Positions 7,949-16,872 of a DNA stretch of 37,061 nt are shown piece by piece. The notes under the pieces were generated by a model that did not search any database, was not told the DNA's origin, and saw only the letters and a program-made list of their open reading frames with translations. The stretch is from an uncultured Oribacterium sp. (lineage in GTDB: Bacteria > Bacillota > Clostridia > Lachnospirales > Lachnospiraceae). The stretch spans positions 1-37,061 of the forward strand of contig CAKQWR010000004.1 in the NCBI GenBank assembly GCA_934279105.1, written 5' to 3'. The stretch's first letter is position 1, and the number at the start of each line of letters is the position of its first letter. The position numbers were made by a program, and so were the translations under genes.

Positions 7949-8085
7949 TATGATGTTTATGTAAAAGGGAAAGGTTGCGTATATATTCGGGGTGCCTTTT
8001 TGATGGAAGAGGCAAAAGACTTTACATCCGGATGTATACACAGAGCGAAACACGATTTTGTTTCGGAAGACTAGAGCAGGTATAC

Positions 8086-10731
8086 ATGAAGAATTACAGC
8101 CGATTCAACGTAGATAAAACCTTATATGAGATGGATAATACGAAGGTGAAACTGGGACATAGCATCTGTCATTTTATTCAGATGGCCATCCTCATCTTCG
8201 TGCTCTGTTTATGCCTTCTGGGCGCTGCGATGGGACTTGGTATGTTTAAAGGCATCCTTGATTCTGCACCGGATGTCGATACGATTCACATCGGCCCGAC
8301 TGCCTATGCATCGAAAGTGCTGGACACGGAGGGAAACATTACCGCCACGCTGGTAACGGCAGGTTCTAACCGAGAGCGCGTAAGCTATGATCAGCTCCCG
8401 GAAAATCTCGTCAATGCATTCGTTGCCATCGAGGATGAGCGCTTCTGGCAGCACAATGGTATCGATCTGAAATCCATCCTTCGTGCTGTGCGCGGTGTTG
8501 TCTCCGATGATGATTCCGCAGGTGGCGGTTCGACGATCACGCAGCAGCTGATTAAGAACAATGTCTTCGGTGGCGGTCTTCATGAAGGAAAATTCCAGCG
8601 CTATGTCCGGAAATTTCAGGAGCAGTATCTGGCGCTCGAAATTGAGAACCAGCCTGGACTTAGTAAGGAAGAAATCAAAAAGAGTATCATCACAGAGTAT
8701 CTGAATACCATCAATCTCGGCTCAAATACGCTTGGCGTTAAGGTGGCAGCGAGACGTTATTTTAATAAAGAAGTGAGTGATCTTACGCTGTCCGAGTGCA
8801 GCGTGATTGCTTCGATTACGAAAAATCCGACGGGACTGAACCCGATCACCCATCCGGAGCGAAATGCGGAGCGACGTGCGCAGGTTCTGAAAAATATGCT
8901 TGAGCAGGGATACATCGATGAGACACAGTATACAGAAGCTCTGGCTGATGATGTCTATGCCCGTATTCAGGATGTAAATGTTCAGAAAATTGCAGAGAAC
9001 GAACCGTATTCCTACTTCGTAGATGAACTGACAGCACAGGCGATTCAGGAATTGCAGGATCGACTCGGGTATACGAAGGATAAGGCGACCGATCTTCTGT
9101 ATTCCGGTGGCCTCACGATTTACTCAACACAGGATCCGAACTTACAGACCATCGTTGATGAGGAGGTCAATAATCCGGATAATTATGATACGGCGAAGCA
9201 TTCTGTGACCTGGCGCTATACACTGAAGCATGAGGATGGTACGATCGTCAACTATTCGGAAAAGGATCTTATCCGCTGGATGAAGGAAGTGAAGGGCATT
9301 TCCTTTAATGGACTTTTTAAGTCGGAGGAAGCTGCAAAGTCGTACGTTGATCAGTATAAGGCAGAGCTTGTTTCGTCTACGGATAAGGAACTGGGAGAGC
9401 AGTTCTTTACAACACTGGAACCGCAGGTTTCTTTCGTTCTTATGGATCCGCATACCGGACAGGTAAAGGCCATCAGCGGCGGTCGTGGAGAAAAACGGTA
9501 TTCGCTCTCACTGAACCGTGCAAGCGGTACACTTCGTCAGCCTGGATCGACCTTCAAGCTGATTACATCCTTCGCACCGGCCATCGATCTGTATGGGGCA
9601 ACGCTCGCTACACCGTTCTATGATACGGCCTATACGCTTGGAAACAAGACATTCAAGAACTGGTACAGCTCTGGATTCCTCGGCTATCAGACGATCCGCG
9701 ACGGTATTATTTATTCACTGAATATCATCGCCGTACGATGCATGATGGAACAGCTCAATCCGCATAATGGACGCCTGTATGCTGAAAATCTCGGGATCAC
9801 CAGTCTCGTGGACGGTGATGAGAATCCGGCGCTTGCACTCGGCGGTATTACATATGGTGTGACGAACCTCGAACTTACACAGGCATTTGCTACGATTGCG
9901 AATGGCGGCCAGTTCAATAAGGCGAAGTTCTTTACAAAAATCATCGACCAGGATGGCAATGTTCTGATTGATACCACGGAAGACCAGCCACGACAGGCGA
10001 TGAAAGCCACGACTGCGTTTCTGCTGACGGATGCGATGAAGCAGTCCATGCTGCCGAACCGTGCGTATGCAGCCTCACTGAATGTAAACTCCACCTCGAC
10101 GAGAGCACACTTTGATGGGATGAGTCTTGCTGGTAAGTCCGGAACAACAACCAAGGATGTCGACATCTGGTTTGTAGGCTACTCCCCATACTATGTTGCG
10201 GGTGTCTGGGGTGGCTGTGATGAAAATCAGCCACTGATTGATAAGGCAAGCGGCGAATATAATGGAGGTGCCGGATTCCATAAGGATATCTGGCGGAAAA
10301 TTATGAGTCGTGTGCATGAAGGTCTCCCGGATATCGGTTTTACACAGCCGGAAGGCATCGTGCAGGCACAGGTCTGCCGGAAGTCCGGAAAACTTCCGAC
10401 GAGTGGATGCTATGCGGATTACCGAGGCAGTTCTGTAATTACCGAATATTTTGCTGAGGGTACCGTGCCGAGAACGAACTGTGATCGTCATACGAGCTGG
10501 GGTTCCATCATTATCCCGGAAAACGAAAAAGATACGGCGTATACGGATGATGGCGGCTTCGTATTCCCGGAGGAAACGGCAGAAGAAACAGTTGCTTCCA
10601 CTGGTGGAGATGAAGTCATCACAGAGGGCCCGATGGCGGCAAATGGGCCAGTGCCTGGCGGAGAGAATGGTGATGGACCGGGCGAAGGAATTCCGTCCCG
10701 TGAAATCAAGGCCCCGACTGTCGAAGGCTGA
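8086..10731 (+). CDS. Class A penicillin-binding protein (PBP1A-type)
   Basis: An 881-residue bifunctional peptidoglycan synthase anchored by one N-terminal membrane helix (about residues 32-54). The glycosyltransferase (GT51) domain shows IEDERFWQHNG with E116, then GGGSTITQQLIKNN. The transpeptidase domain has the nucleophile in GSTFK (S488, K491), the SxN-type motif in YSLN, and K684-S-G. After it comes a Cys-containing segment and a Gly/Pro/Glu-rich tail of about 70 residues, probably outside the cell. I chose the ATG at 8086 (GAGCAGG 5 nt upstream); the frame is open to a TTG at 7975, but the added residues look unlike PBP N-termini. The downstream YigZ gene may be cotranscribed. Confidence 0.93.
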   Translation: MKNYSRFNVDKTLYEMDNTKVKLGHSICHFIQMAILIFVLCLCLLGAAMGLGMFKGILDSAPDVDTIHIGPTAYASKVLDTEGNITATLVTAGSNRERVSYDQLPENLVNAFVAIEDERFWQHNGIDLKSILRAVRGVVSDDDSAGGGSTITQQLIKNNVFGGGLHEGKFQRYVRKFQEQYLALEIENQPGLSKEEIKKSIITEYLNTINLGSNTLGVKVAARRYFNKEVSDLTLSECSVIASITKNPTGLNPITHPERNAERRAQVLKNMLEQGYIDETQYTEALADDVYARIQDVNVQKIAENEPYSYFVDELTAQAIQELQDRLGYTKDKATDLLYSGGLTIYSTQDPNLQTIVDEEVNNPDNYDTAKHSVTWRYTLKHEDGTIVNYSEKDLIRWMKEVKGISFNGLFKSEEAAKSYVDQYKAELVSSTDKELGEQFFTTLEPQVSFVLMDPHTGQVKAISGGRGEKRYSLSLNRASGTLRQPGSTFKLITSFAPAIDLYGATLATPFYDTAYTLGNKTFKNWYSSGFLGYQTIRDGIIYSLNIIAVRCMMEQLNPHNGRLYAENLGITSLVDGDENPALALGGITYGVTNLELTQAFATIANGGQFNKAKFFTKIIDQDGNVLIDTTEDQPRQAMKATTAFLLTDAMKQSMLPNRAYAASLNVNSTSTRAHFDGMSLAGKSGTTTKDVDIWFVGYSPYYVAGVWGGCDENQPLIDKASGEYNGGAGFHKDIWRKIMSRVHEGLPDIGFTQPEGIVQAQVCRKSGKLPTSGCYADYRGSSVITEYFAEGTVPRTNCDRHTSWGSIIIPENEKDTAYTDDGGFVFPEETAEETVASTGGDEVITEGPMAANGPVPGGENGDGPGEGIPSREIKAPTVEG

Positions 10732-10805
10732 GATCCGAAAGAGTGATACGATGAAAAGTTTGTTGCGTAGTGCTTCGAAATCCAGAGGAAATCGAAGCCT
10801 ACCGT

Positions 10806-11429
10806 ATGGTGAACATGAAGTATGTAAAAAGTTATGCGACTGGTGAATATGAGGAGAAGAAGTCTCGCTTTATCGGTGAGGTCTTCCCGATTCAATCGGT
10901 CGAAGAAGCAGAAGCACTGATTCAGCAGGTGCGCAAAAAATATTACGATGCCCGTCATCACTGCTATGCTTATGTGCTCGGTGATCAGTACGAGATCGTG
11001 AAGCAGTCGGATGACGGGGAGCCGTCACAGACGGCAGGAATGCCGATTCTGAATGTGCTGAAGGGACAGGAAATTCATGATGCGATGATCGTGGTGACAC
11101 GATATTTCGGCGGAACACTTCTCGGAACCGGCGGGCTCGTCCGGAGCTATACGAATGGTGCGAAGGCAGCCCTGGACGCGTCAACGATTCTGACCGCTGT
11201 CGAGGGGTATGCCGTACGAGCAGAAATTCCATACACGCTCGTCGGGAAAATCAAGTATATCGCTGAGAATGCCGGAATTACGGAAGCAAGTGCCGATTAT
11301 GGTGCCGAGGTCTCGATGACCTGGCATGTGCCGGCAGATCAGCTTACGGGATTTCAAAATCAGATACAGGAGCTCTCCGGTGGATCCATAGTACTTGCAA
11401 TCGATAAGCACCGGTGGTATAATTCGTAA
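10806..11429 (+). CDS. YigZ/IMPACT-family protein
   Basis: About 207 residues of the YigZ/YvyE family, related to eukaryotic IMPACT. Visible family blocks are EYEEKKSRFIG near the N-terminus, ARHHCYAYVLG, DDGEPSQTAGMPIL, and TRYFGGTLLGTGGLVRSY, followed by the C-terminal DUF1949-type domain. The cellular role in bacteria is poorly defined; a link to ribosomes or translation is suggested for the family. The start is uncertain: ATG at 10806 or 10815 both lack a strong SD, and a GTG at 10770 is possible. It lies 74 nt after the PBP gene with no terminator between. Its last codons contain the promoter for typA. Confidence 0.88.
   Translation: MVNMKYVKSYATGEYEEKKSRFIGEVFPIQSVEEAEALIQQVRKKYYDARHHCYAYVLGDQYEIVKQSDDGEPSQTAGMPILNVLKGQEIHDAMIVVTRYFGGTLLGTGGLVRSYTNGAKAALDASTILTAVEGYAVRAEIPYTLVGKIKYIAENAGITEASADYGAEVSMTWHVPADQLTGFQNQIQELSGGSIVLAIDKHRWYNS
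11395..11423 (+). promoter_or_regulatory. Sigma-A promoter of typA, inside the yigZ end
   Basis: TTGCAA, 17-nt spacer, perfect TATAAT, lying within the last 12 codons of the YigZ gene. A transcript would begin near 11430, giving a leader of about 50 nt before typA. Confidence 0.65.
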
Positions 11430-11479
11430 GATTTTTTTGTAAGCATTTACATTAGATATAGTAGAAATAAGGTGTCAAG

Positions 11480-13312
11480 ATGAATCAGAAGAGAGAAGAT
11501 ATTCGTAACGTTGCCATCATCGCCCACGTCGATCATGGTAAAACAACACTTGTAGATGAGCTTTTAAAGCAGTCTGGTGTATTCCGTGATAATCAGGAGA
11601 TGGGTGTTCGTGTCATGGACTCGAACCCGATCGAGCGAGAGCGAGGTATCACTATTCTTTCGAAGAACACAGCCGTTCACTATAAGAACACAAAGATCAA
11701 TATCGTCGATACCCCGGGCCACGCTGATTTCGGTGGTGAGGTAGAGCGTATTCTGAAGATGGTAAATGGTGCGATTCTTCTGGTTGATGCGTTTGAGGGA
11801 CCGATGCCACAGACCCGTTTCGTACTTCAGAAGGCACTGGACCTTCGTCTTCCGGTACTGGTTGTTATCAATAAGATTGATAAGCCGCAGGCACGTCCTG
11901 CCGAGGTAGAGGATGAGGTTCTCGAGCTGATGATGGATCTCAATGCTTCTGACGAGCAGCTTGACTGTCCGTTCCTGTATGCTTCGTCGAAGGAAGGATT
12001 TGCAAAGAGAAGCCTGGATGATGACTCTACCACCATGGAGCCGCTCTTCCAGACCATCGTTGATTATATTCCGGCACCGGAGGGTGACCCGGATGCCGAT
12101 ACGCAGATGCTGGTTTCCACCATCGACTACAACGAGTTCGTCGGCCGTATCGGTGTTGGTAAGATCGATAATGGTACGCTGAAGCTGAATCAGGAAGCGT
12201 TTGTTGTAAACCACCATGATCCGGATAAGCGTACTCGCGTACGTATCACGAAGCTGTATACCTTCGATGGTCTCGCAAGAGTAGATGTCAATGAGGCAAG
12301 CTGTGGTGAGATCGTAGCGGTTTCCGGTATCGAGGATCTCCATGTCGGCGATACGATCGTGACGGGTGAGGCAGCAGCGATTCCGTTCCAGAAGATTTCT
12401 GAGCCGACGATCTCGATGGATTTCATCGTTAACAATTCTCCGCTGGCAGGTCAGGAAGGTAAGTTCGTTACTTCCCGTCATATTCGTGACCGTCTGATGC
12501 GTGAGCTGCAGACCGATGTATCTCTTCGTGTAGAAGATACCGATTCTGCAGATACATTCAAGGTTTCCGGCCGTGGTGAGCTTCACCTTTCCGTACTTAT
12601 CGAGACGATGCGTCGAGAGGGATTCGAGTTCGCTGTATCAAAGGCAGAGGTTATCTATAAGACTGAGAACGGCAAGAAGATGGAGCCGATGGAGATTGCG
12701 TATGTCGATGTTCCGGATGAGTTCAGCGGAAATGTCATCCAGAAGCTGACCCAGCGAAAGGGTGTACTGAACGGTATGAGTCCACTTGCTTCCGGCTACA
12801 CCAGACTCGAGTTTGAGATTCCTTCCAGAGGTCTCATCGGTTACCGTGGCGAGTTCATGACCGATACGAAGGGTAACGGTATCCTGAACACCGAGTTCGA
12901 CGGTTACGGCGAGTACAAGGGTGATATGAACTATCGTCACAATGGCGCGCTGATCGCGTTCGAGTCCGGTGAGGCAGTTACCTATGGTCTCTTCCAGGCA
13001 CAGGCGAGAGGAACGCTGTTCATCGGACCTGGTGAGAAGGTATACGGTGGTATGGTCATCGGACAGTCACCGAAGTCCGAGGATATCGAGGTCAATGTCT
13101 GCAAGACGAAGCATCTGACCAATACCCGTACATCTTCCTCTGATGAAGCACTGAAGCTTGTTCCGAAGAAGATTATGTCCCTCGAGCAGTGTATCGACTA
13201 CATTGACACCGATGAGCTTCTCGAAGTAACGCCGGAGAGCCTTCGTATCCGTAAGAAGATTCTCGATCCGGTACTTCGTAAGAGAGCCGGCTTCGCAAGA
13301 AAGCAGGGATAA
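11480..13312 (+). CDS. typA: TypA/BipA ribosome-associated GTPase
   Basis: A 610-residue translational GTPase related to EF-G, which binds 70S ribosomes and helps large-subunit assembly and stress adaptation. The G1 motif is AHVDHGKTT (K21), switch II/G3 is [11 protein letters not shown], and G4 is NKIDKP. The BipA-specific C-terminal domain includes [18 protein letters not shown] and the [13 protein letters not shown] stretch. It is full length. Its codon use strongly favours CGT and CTT over rare codons, as in highly expressed genes here. AAGGTG precedes the ATG at 11480. There is no clear terminator before dapA, 59 nt downstream. Confidence 0.97.
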   Translation: MNQKREDIRNVAIIAHVDHGKTTLVDELLKQSGVFRDNQEMGVRVMDSNPIERERGITILSKNTAVHYKNTKINIVDTPGHADFGGEVERILKMVNGAILLVDAFEGPMPQTRFVLQKALDLRLPVLVVINKIDKPQARPAEVEDEVLELMMDLNASDEQLDCPFLYASSKEGFAKRSLDDDSTTMEPLFQTIVDYIPAPEGDPDADTQMLVSTIDYNEFVGRIGVGKIDNGTLKLNQEAFVVNHHDPDKRTRVRITKLYTFDGLARVDVNEASCGEIVAVSGIEDLHVGDTIVTGEAAAIPFQKISEPTISMDFIVNNSPLAGQEGKFVTSRHIRDRLMRELQTDVSLRVEDTDSADTFKVSGRGELHLSVLIETMRREGFEFAVSKAEVIYKTENGKKMEPMEIAYVDVPDEFSGNVIQKLTQRKGVLNGMSPLASGYTRLEFEIPSRGLIGYRGEFMTDTKGNGILNTEFDGYGEYKGDMNYRHNGALIAFESGEAVTYGLFQAQARGTLFIGPGEKVYGGMVIGQSPKSEDIEVNVCKTKHLTNTRTSSSDEALKLVPKKIMSLEQCIDYIDTDELLEVTPESLRIRKKILDPVLRKRAGFARKQG

Positions 13313-13371
13313 TTCACGGCACGTATATTTTTTAAAGTGTAAGAGAAACCAAAGTAAAGACGGAGGTAGTT

Positions 13372-14256
13372 ATGGCACTTTTCAGAGGCGCAGGAGTCGC
13401 ACTTATTACTCCATTTCATGAAGATGGTTCTGTGAACTATGATAAGCTTGCAGAGCTTGTAGAAGAACAGATTGCGGGTGGCACCGATGCCATCATCGCA
13501 TGTGGTACGACTGGTGAGGCAGCCACGATGTCCGAAGAAGAGCACATGGACGTGGTGCGTTTTATCATCAAGGCAGCGAATCATCGTATTCCGGTTATTG
13601 CCGGAACCGGTAGTAACTGTACAGCTACCGCCATCGATCTGTCAAAGCAGGCGGAGGAAGCGGGTGCGGATGGTGTACTCCTGGTTACTCCTTACTATAA
13701 TAAGGCGACCCAGGGTGGTCTGATCCAGCATTACGAGGCAGTTGCAGCGGCGATCAGTCTCCCATGCATTCTGTACAATGTTCCATCCAGAACCGGCGTG
13801 ACGATTCAGCCGGAGACGATGGCATATCTTTATCAGCATGTTGAGAATATCGTCGGTGTGAAGGATGCAACCGGCAATATTTCGATGATTACGAAGCTGA
13901 TGTCACTGGTGGATGAGGATTTCCTTCTTTTCTCCGGTGATGATGATCAGATTGTTCCACTTCTCAGCGTGGGCGGCTCTGGTGTTATTTCCGTACTTTC
14001 AAATGTTGCACCACATGAGACGCATGAAATCTGTCAGAAATGGTTTGACGGTGACATCAAGGGTGCACGTGAGGCGCAGTTTAAGGCATATCCACTGATT
14101 AAGGCACTGTTCGCCGAGGTTAATCCGATTCCGGTAAAGGCAGCACTGAACCTGATGGGTAAGAATGTCGGTTCTTTACGTCTTCCGATGACGGAGGCGA
14201 CCGACAGCACGAAGGCACTCCTCAAGGATGAGATGACGAAGTACGGTATCCTCTAA
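13372..14256 (+). CDS. dapA: 4-hydroxy-tetrahydrodipicolinate synthase
   Basis: A 294-residue TIM-barrel class I aldolase that condenses pyruvate with aspartate semialdehyde, the first committed step to diaminopimelate and lysine. The Schiff-base lysine is K164 in GVKDATGNIS; Y135 lies in YNVPSRTG; and the CGTTGE motif is near residue 45. Length is normal. SD ACGGAGG is 8-9 nt before the ATG at 13372. A terminator follows the stop directly, so dapB, 150 nt downstream, may be made by readthrough or from another promoter. No lysine riboswitch fits in the 59-nt gap upstream. Confidence 0.97.
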   Translation: MALFRGAGVALITPFHEDGSVNYDKLAELVEEQIAGGTDAIIACGTTGEAATMSEEEHMDVVRFIIKAANHRIPVIAGTGSNCTATAIDLSKQAEEAGADGVLLVTPYYNKATQGGLIQHYEAVAAAISLPCILYNVPSRTGVTIQPETMAYLYQHVENIVGVKDATGNISMITKLMSLVDEDFLLFSGDDDQIVPLLSVGGSGVISVLSNVAPHETHEICQKWFDGDIKGAREAQFKAYPLIKALFAEVNPIPVKAALNLMGKNVGSLRLPMTEATDSTKALLKDEMTKYGIL

Positions 14257-14267
14257 GTGACTTCTTC

Positions 14268-14299
14268 GGCAGTGACCTTCGTAAAGGCCACTGCCTTTT
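14268..14299 (+). terminator. Intrinsic terminator after dapA
   Basis: GGCAGTG pairs with CACTGCC, with an inner CCTT/AAGG helix, followed by four Ts. The tail is short, so partial readthrough to dapB is plausible. Confidence 0.75.
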
Positions 14300-14405
14300 G
14301 TTATGTATACACCTTCCTTTGGGAAGGCGAATCCTGTGAAAGAGCGTGACAGTACAGATATGAACCGATACGCACGGACAGGCTTTATCATGAGAGCGGG
14401 AGAGA

Positions 14406-15173
14406 ATGATGACTAGAATTTTATTATTTGGTGCGATGGGCGCTATGGGCAGAAATGTAATCAACTGTGCGAAAGCGATGCAGGATGCGACGATCGTTGC
14501 GGGTGTCGATCGGGAGGATCATTTCGATGATCCGGCGATTGGTTTTCCTATATATGCAAGCTTCGATGATGTAAAGGAAGATTTCGATGTAATTATTGAT
14601 TTCTCCGTTGCACCGGCGATCGATGGACTTCTGGATTATGTTGAGAAGAGCGGGAAGGCACTGGTTCAGTGTACGACCGGGCTGTCAGAGGCACAGATTG
14701 CACGTGTGCAGAAGCTTTCGGAGAAATCGCCGATCCTTCGCAGCGCGAATATGTCGATTGGCGTGAATCTGCTGCTGGAGCTTGTGAAGGTCGCTGCACA
14801 GAAGCTTTATGAGAAGGGCTTCGATATCGAAATCGTCGAGCAACATCATCATCGTAAGATGGACGCGCCATCCGGCACTGCACTTGCACTTGCGGATGCC
14901 GTCAATGAGGCACTGGACCACAAGCTGAACTATGTTTATGACCGTTCACAGCGGAAGGCATCCCGCCCGCATGAAGAGCTGGGCATCAGTGCGGTTCGTG
15001 GTGGCACACTGCCGGGAGTTCATGATATTATCTTTGCAGGCGAGGATGAAGTCATTACGTTTAACCATACAGCGTACTCGAGAGCCATTTTTGCAAACGG
15101 CGCATTGAATGCGGCACTTTTCCTGAATGGAAAGAAAGCCGGAATGTATTCGATGCAGGACGTACTTGCCTAA
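14406..15173 (+). CDS. dapB: 4-hydroxy-tetrahydrodipicolinate reductase
   Basis: A 255-residue NAD(P)H-dependent reductase, the step after DapA. The N-terminal Rossmann motif GAMGAMG is at residues 9-15. The catalytic block reads EQHHHRKMDAPSGTA (E145-A159), with H148/H149 and K151 in the family positions. RGGTLPGVHDIIF and the C-terminal GALNAALFLNGK also match. ATG codons at 14406 and 14409 are adjacent; GGGAGAGA just upstream would suit the second slightly better. Its separation from dapA by a terminator is mildly unusual given the shared pathway. Confidence 0.96.
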   Translation: MMTRILLFGAMGAMGRNVINCAKAMQDATIVAGVDREDHFDDPAIGFPIYASFDDVKEDFDVIIDFSVAPAIDGLLDYVEKSGKALVQCTTGLSEAQIARVQKLSEKSPILRSANMSIGVNLLLELVKVAAQKLYEKGFDIEIVEQHHHRKMDAPSGTALALADAVNEALDHKLNYVYDRSQRKASRPHEELGISAVRGGTLPGVHDIIFAGEDEVITFNHTAYSRAIFANGALNAALFLNGKKAGMYSMQDVLA

Positions 15174-15348
15174 AGTCGTGGTTTATGATATTCCTTTAAG
15201 GGTTGGGCTCGCTTAAACGCGGGCATCGTGGCATCTTATACATGATGCATTCGGAGCAGCCCCTCTCGGCTGGTCATCTACTATATGGTCGTTAGCATTG
15301 CCCCAGGCGATGCTGCAATATAAAACTGCTTACTGTAAGGAGAAGAAC
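15174..15348 (+). other. Structured gene-free leader before purB
   Basis: There is no gene in this 175-nt gap. It contains several possible stems, including GGGCT/AGCCC enclosing GCATC/GATGC, CAGCC/GGCTG, and a 9-bp stem at 15294-15302 with 15306-15314. I see no clear promoter and no match to a riboswitch class I know. A weak TTGCCC-N15-TATAAA lies at 15298-15324, with short spacing. Confidence 0.35.
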
Positions 15349-16785
15349 ATGGCGGAATACAATCGTTACACAAGCCCACTGACAGGACGTTATGCATCGA
15401 AGGAGATGCAGTACATTTTCTCACAGGACAACAAGTTCAAGACCTGGAGAAAACTCTGGATCGCACTGGCGGAGACCGAGCATGAGCTTGGTTTAAATAT
15501 CACACAGGAGCAGATCGATGAGCTGAAGGCACATAAGGATGACATTAATTATGAAGTCGCTGAAGCACGTGAGAAGGAAGTTCGTCACGATGTAATGAGC
15601 CATGTGTATGCGTATGGTGTGCAGTGCCCGAATGCCAAGGGCATCATCCACCTCGGTGCGACTTCCTGCTATGTTGGTGACAATACCGATATCATTATCA
15701 TGCGTGAAGGACTCGAGCTCGTTCATAAAAAGCTCGTCAATGTGATCAATGAGCTCAGCAAGTTTGCGATGAAGTATAAGGATATGCCGACACTTGCATA
15801 TACCCATTTCCAGCCGGCACAGCCGACAACCGTTGGTAAGCGTGCAACACTCTGGCTGAATGAGCTTGTGCTTGATCTCGAGGATCTTGAGTATGTTATG
15901 GGCTCTCTGAAGCTGCTTGGCTCGAAGGGGACAACCGGTACACAGGCATCCTTCCTTGAGCTTTTTGATGGCGACCATGCAAAGTGTCGTCAGCTGGATC
16001 AGATGATCGCAGAGAAGATGGGCTTCAGCTCCTGCTATCCTGTATCCGGTCAGACCTACAGTCGTAAGGTCGATTTCCGTGTACTGAGCGTACTGGCAGG
16101 CATCGCGCAGTCTGCACATAAGTTCACGAATGATATTCGTATGCTTCAGCACATGAAGGAAGTTGAGGAGCCGTTCGAAAAGCACCAGATCGGTTCCAGC
16201 GCAATGGCTTACAAGCGTAATCCGATGCGTTCAGAGCGTATCGCTTCCCTCGCAGATTATGTGATCTCCGATCTCATGAATCCGATGCTGGTATCCTCTA
16301 CACAGTGGTTTGAGCGTACCCTGGATGATTCCGCAAATAAGCGTCTGTCTGTTCCGGAGGGTTTCCTCGCCATCGATGGTATCCTCGACCTTTATCTCAA
16401 TGTCGTTGATGGCCTTGTGGTTTATCCGAAGGTTATCCGCAAGCACCTGATGGCAGAACTTCCGTTTATGGCGACCGAGAACATCATGATGGATGCCGTG
16501 AAGGCAGGTGGCGATCGTCAGGAGCTTCATGAGAAGATTCGTCAGCTCAGCATGCAGGCGGGTAAGACTGTAAAGGAAGAGGGGAAGGAGAATAACCTTC
16601 TTGAACTGATTGCTGCAGATCCAAGCTTCCATCTGTCTCTCGAGGATCTCGAGGCCAGCATGAAGCCGGAGCGCTATGTGGGTCGTGCACCGAAGCAGAC
16701 GGAAGAATTTATTACAGAAGTGATTGATCCAATCCTGGATAAGAATAAGGACGCCCTCGGACTGACTGCAGAGATCAATGTCTGA
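15349..16785 (+). CDS. purB: Adenylosuccinate lyase
   Basis: A 478-residue enzyme of the fumarase/aspartase superfamily, cleaving SAICAR and adenylosuccinate in purine synthesis. The flexible signature loop is GSSAMAYKRNPMRSE (from G282), containing the catalytic serine of the superfamily. It is longer than the ~430-residue Bacillus PurB and resembles the longer ASL type common in clostridia and animals. I chose the ATG at 15349, which has TAAGGAG 8 nt upstream; an upstream TTG at 15298 lies in the structured leader and is unlikely. A hairpin follows at 16815. purA, the preceding step in AMP synthesis, is found 3.2 kb downstream. Confidence 0.96.
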   Translation: MAEYNRYTSPLTGRYASKEMQYIFSQDNKFKTWRKLWIALAETEHELGLNITQEQIDELKAHKDDINYEVAEAREKEVRHDVMSHVYAYGVQCPNAKGIIHLGATSCYVGDNTDIIIMREGLELVHKKLVNVINELSKFAMKYKDMPTLAYTHFQPAQPTTVGKRATLWLNELVLDLEDLEYVMGSLKLLGSKGTTGTQASFLELFDGDHAKCRQLDQMIAEKMGFSSCYPVSGQTYSRKVDFRVLSVLAGIAQSAHKFTNDIRMLQHMKEVEEPFEKHQIGSSAMAYKRNPMRSERIASLADYVISDLMNPMLVSSTQWFERTLDDSANKRLSVPEGFLAIDGILDLYLNVVDGLVVYPKVIRKHLMAELPFMATENIMMDAVKAGGDRQELHEKIRQLSMQAGKTVKEEGKENNLLELIAADPSFHLSLEDLEASMKPERYVGRAPKQTEEFITEVIDPILDKNKDALGLTAEINV

Positions 16786-16814
16786 TCCTGAGGCGACGAA
16801 GAGTGCGTGATGGA

Positions 16815-16852
16815 AGGGGCCCTGAGAAAAAGGGGTCCCTCTTGTTTATTTT
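16815..16852 (+). terminator. Likely terminator after purB
   Basis: A 9-bp GC-rich stem (16815-16823 with 16832-16840) is followed by a T-rich but interrupted tail. Confidence 0.6.
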
Positions 16853-16872
16853 GGAAGAAAGTGTGCAGAAAG

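Noticed and set aside
7975..8085. TTG-initiated N-terminal extension of the PBP
   Set aside because: The added residues do not resemble PBP cytoplasmic tails, and the ATG at 8086 gives a normal N-terminus before the membrane helix.
10451..10846. Plus-strand frame overlapping the PBP and YigZ genes
   Set aside because: It is out of frame with well-supported genes, Arg/Ser-rich, and lacks a ribosome site.
13313..13371. Lysine riboswitch before dapA
   Set aside because: The gap is only 59 nt and has no riboswitch-like folding.
16807..16872. Upstream start for the M28 peptidase
   Set aside because: The GTG/ATG at 16807-16812 lies just before and in the purB terminator hairpin, so the extra residues are unlikely to be translated.
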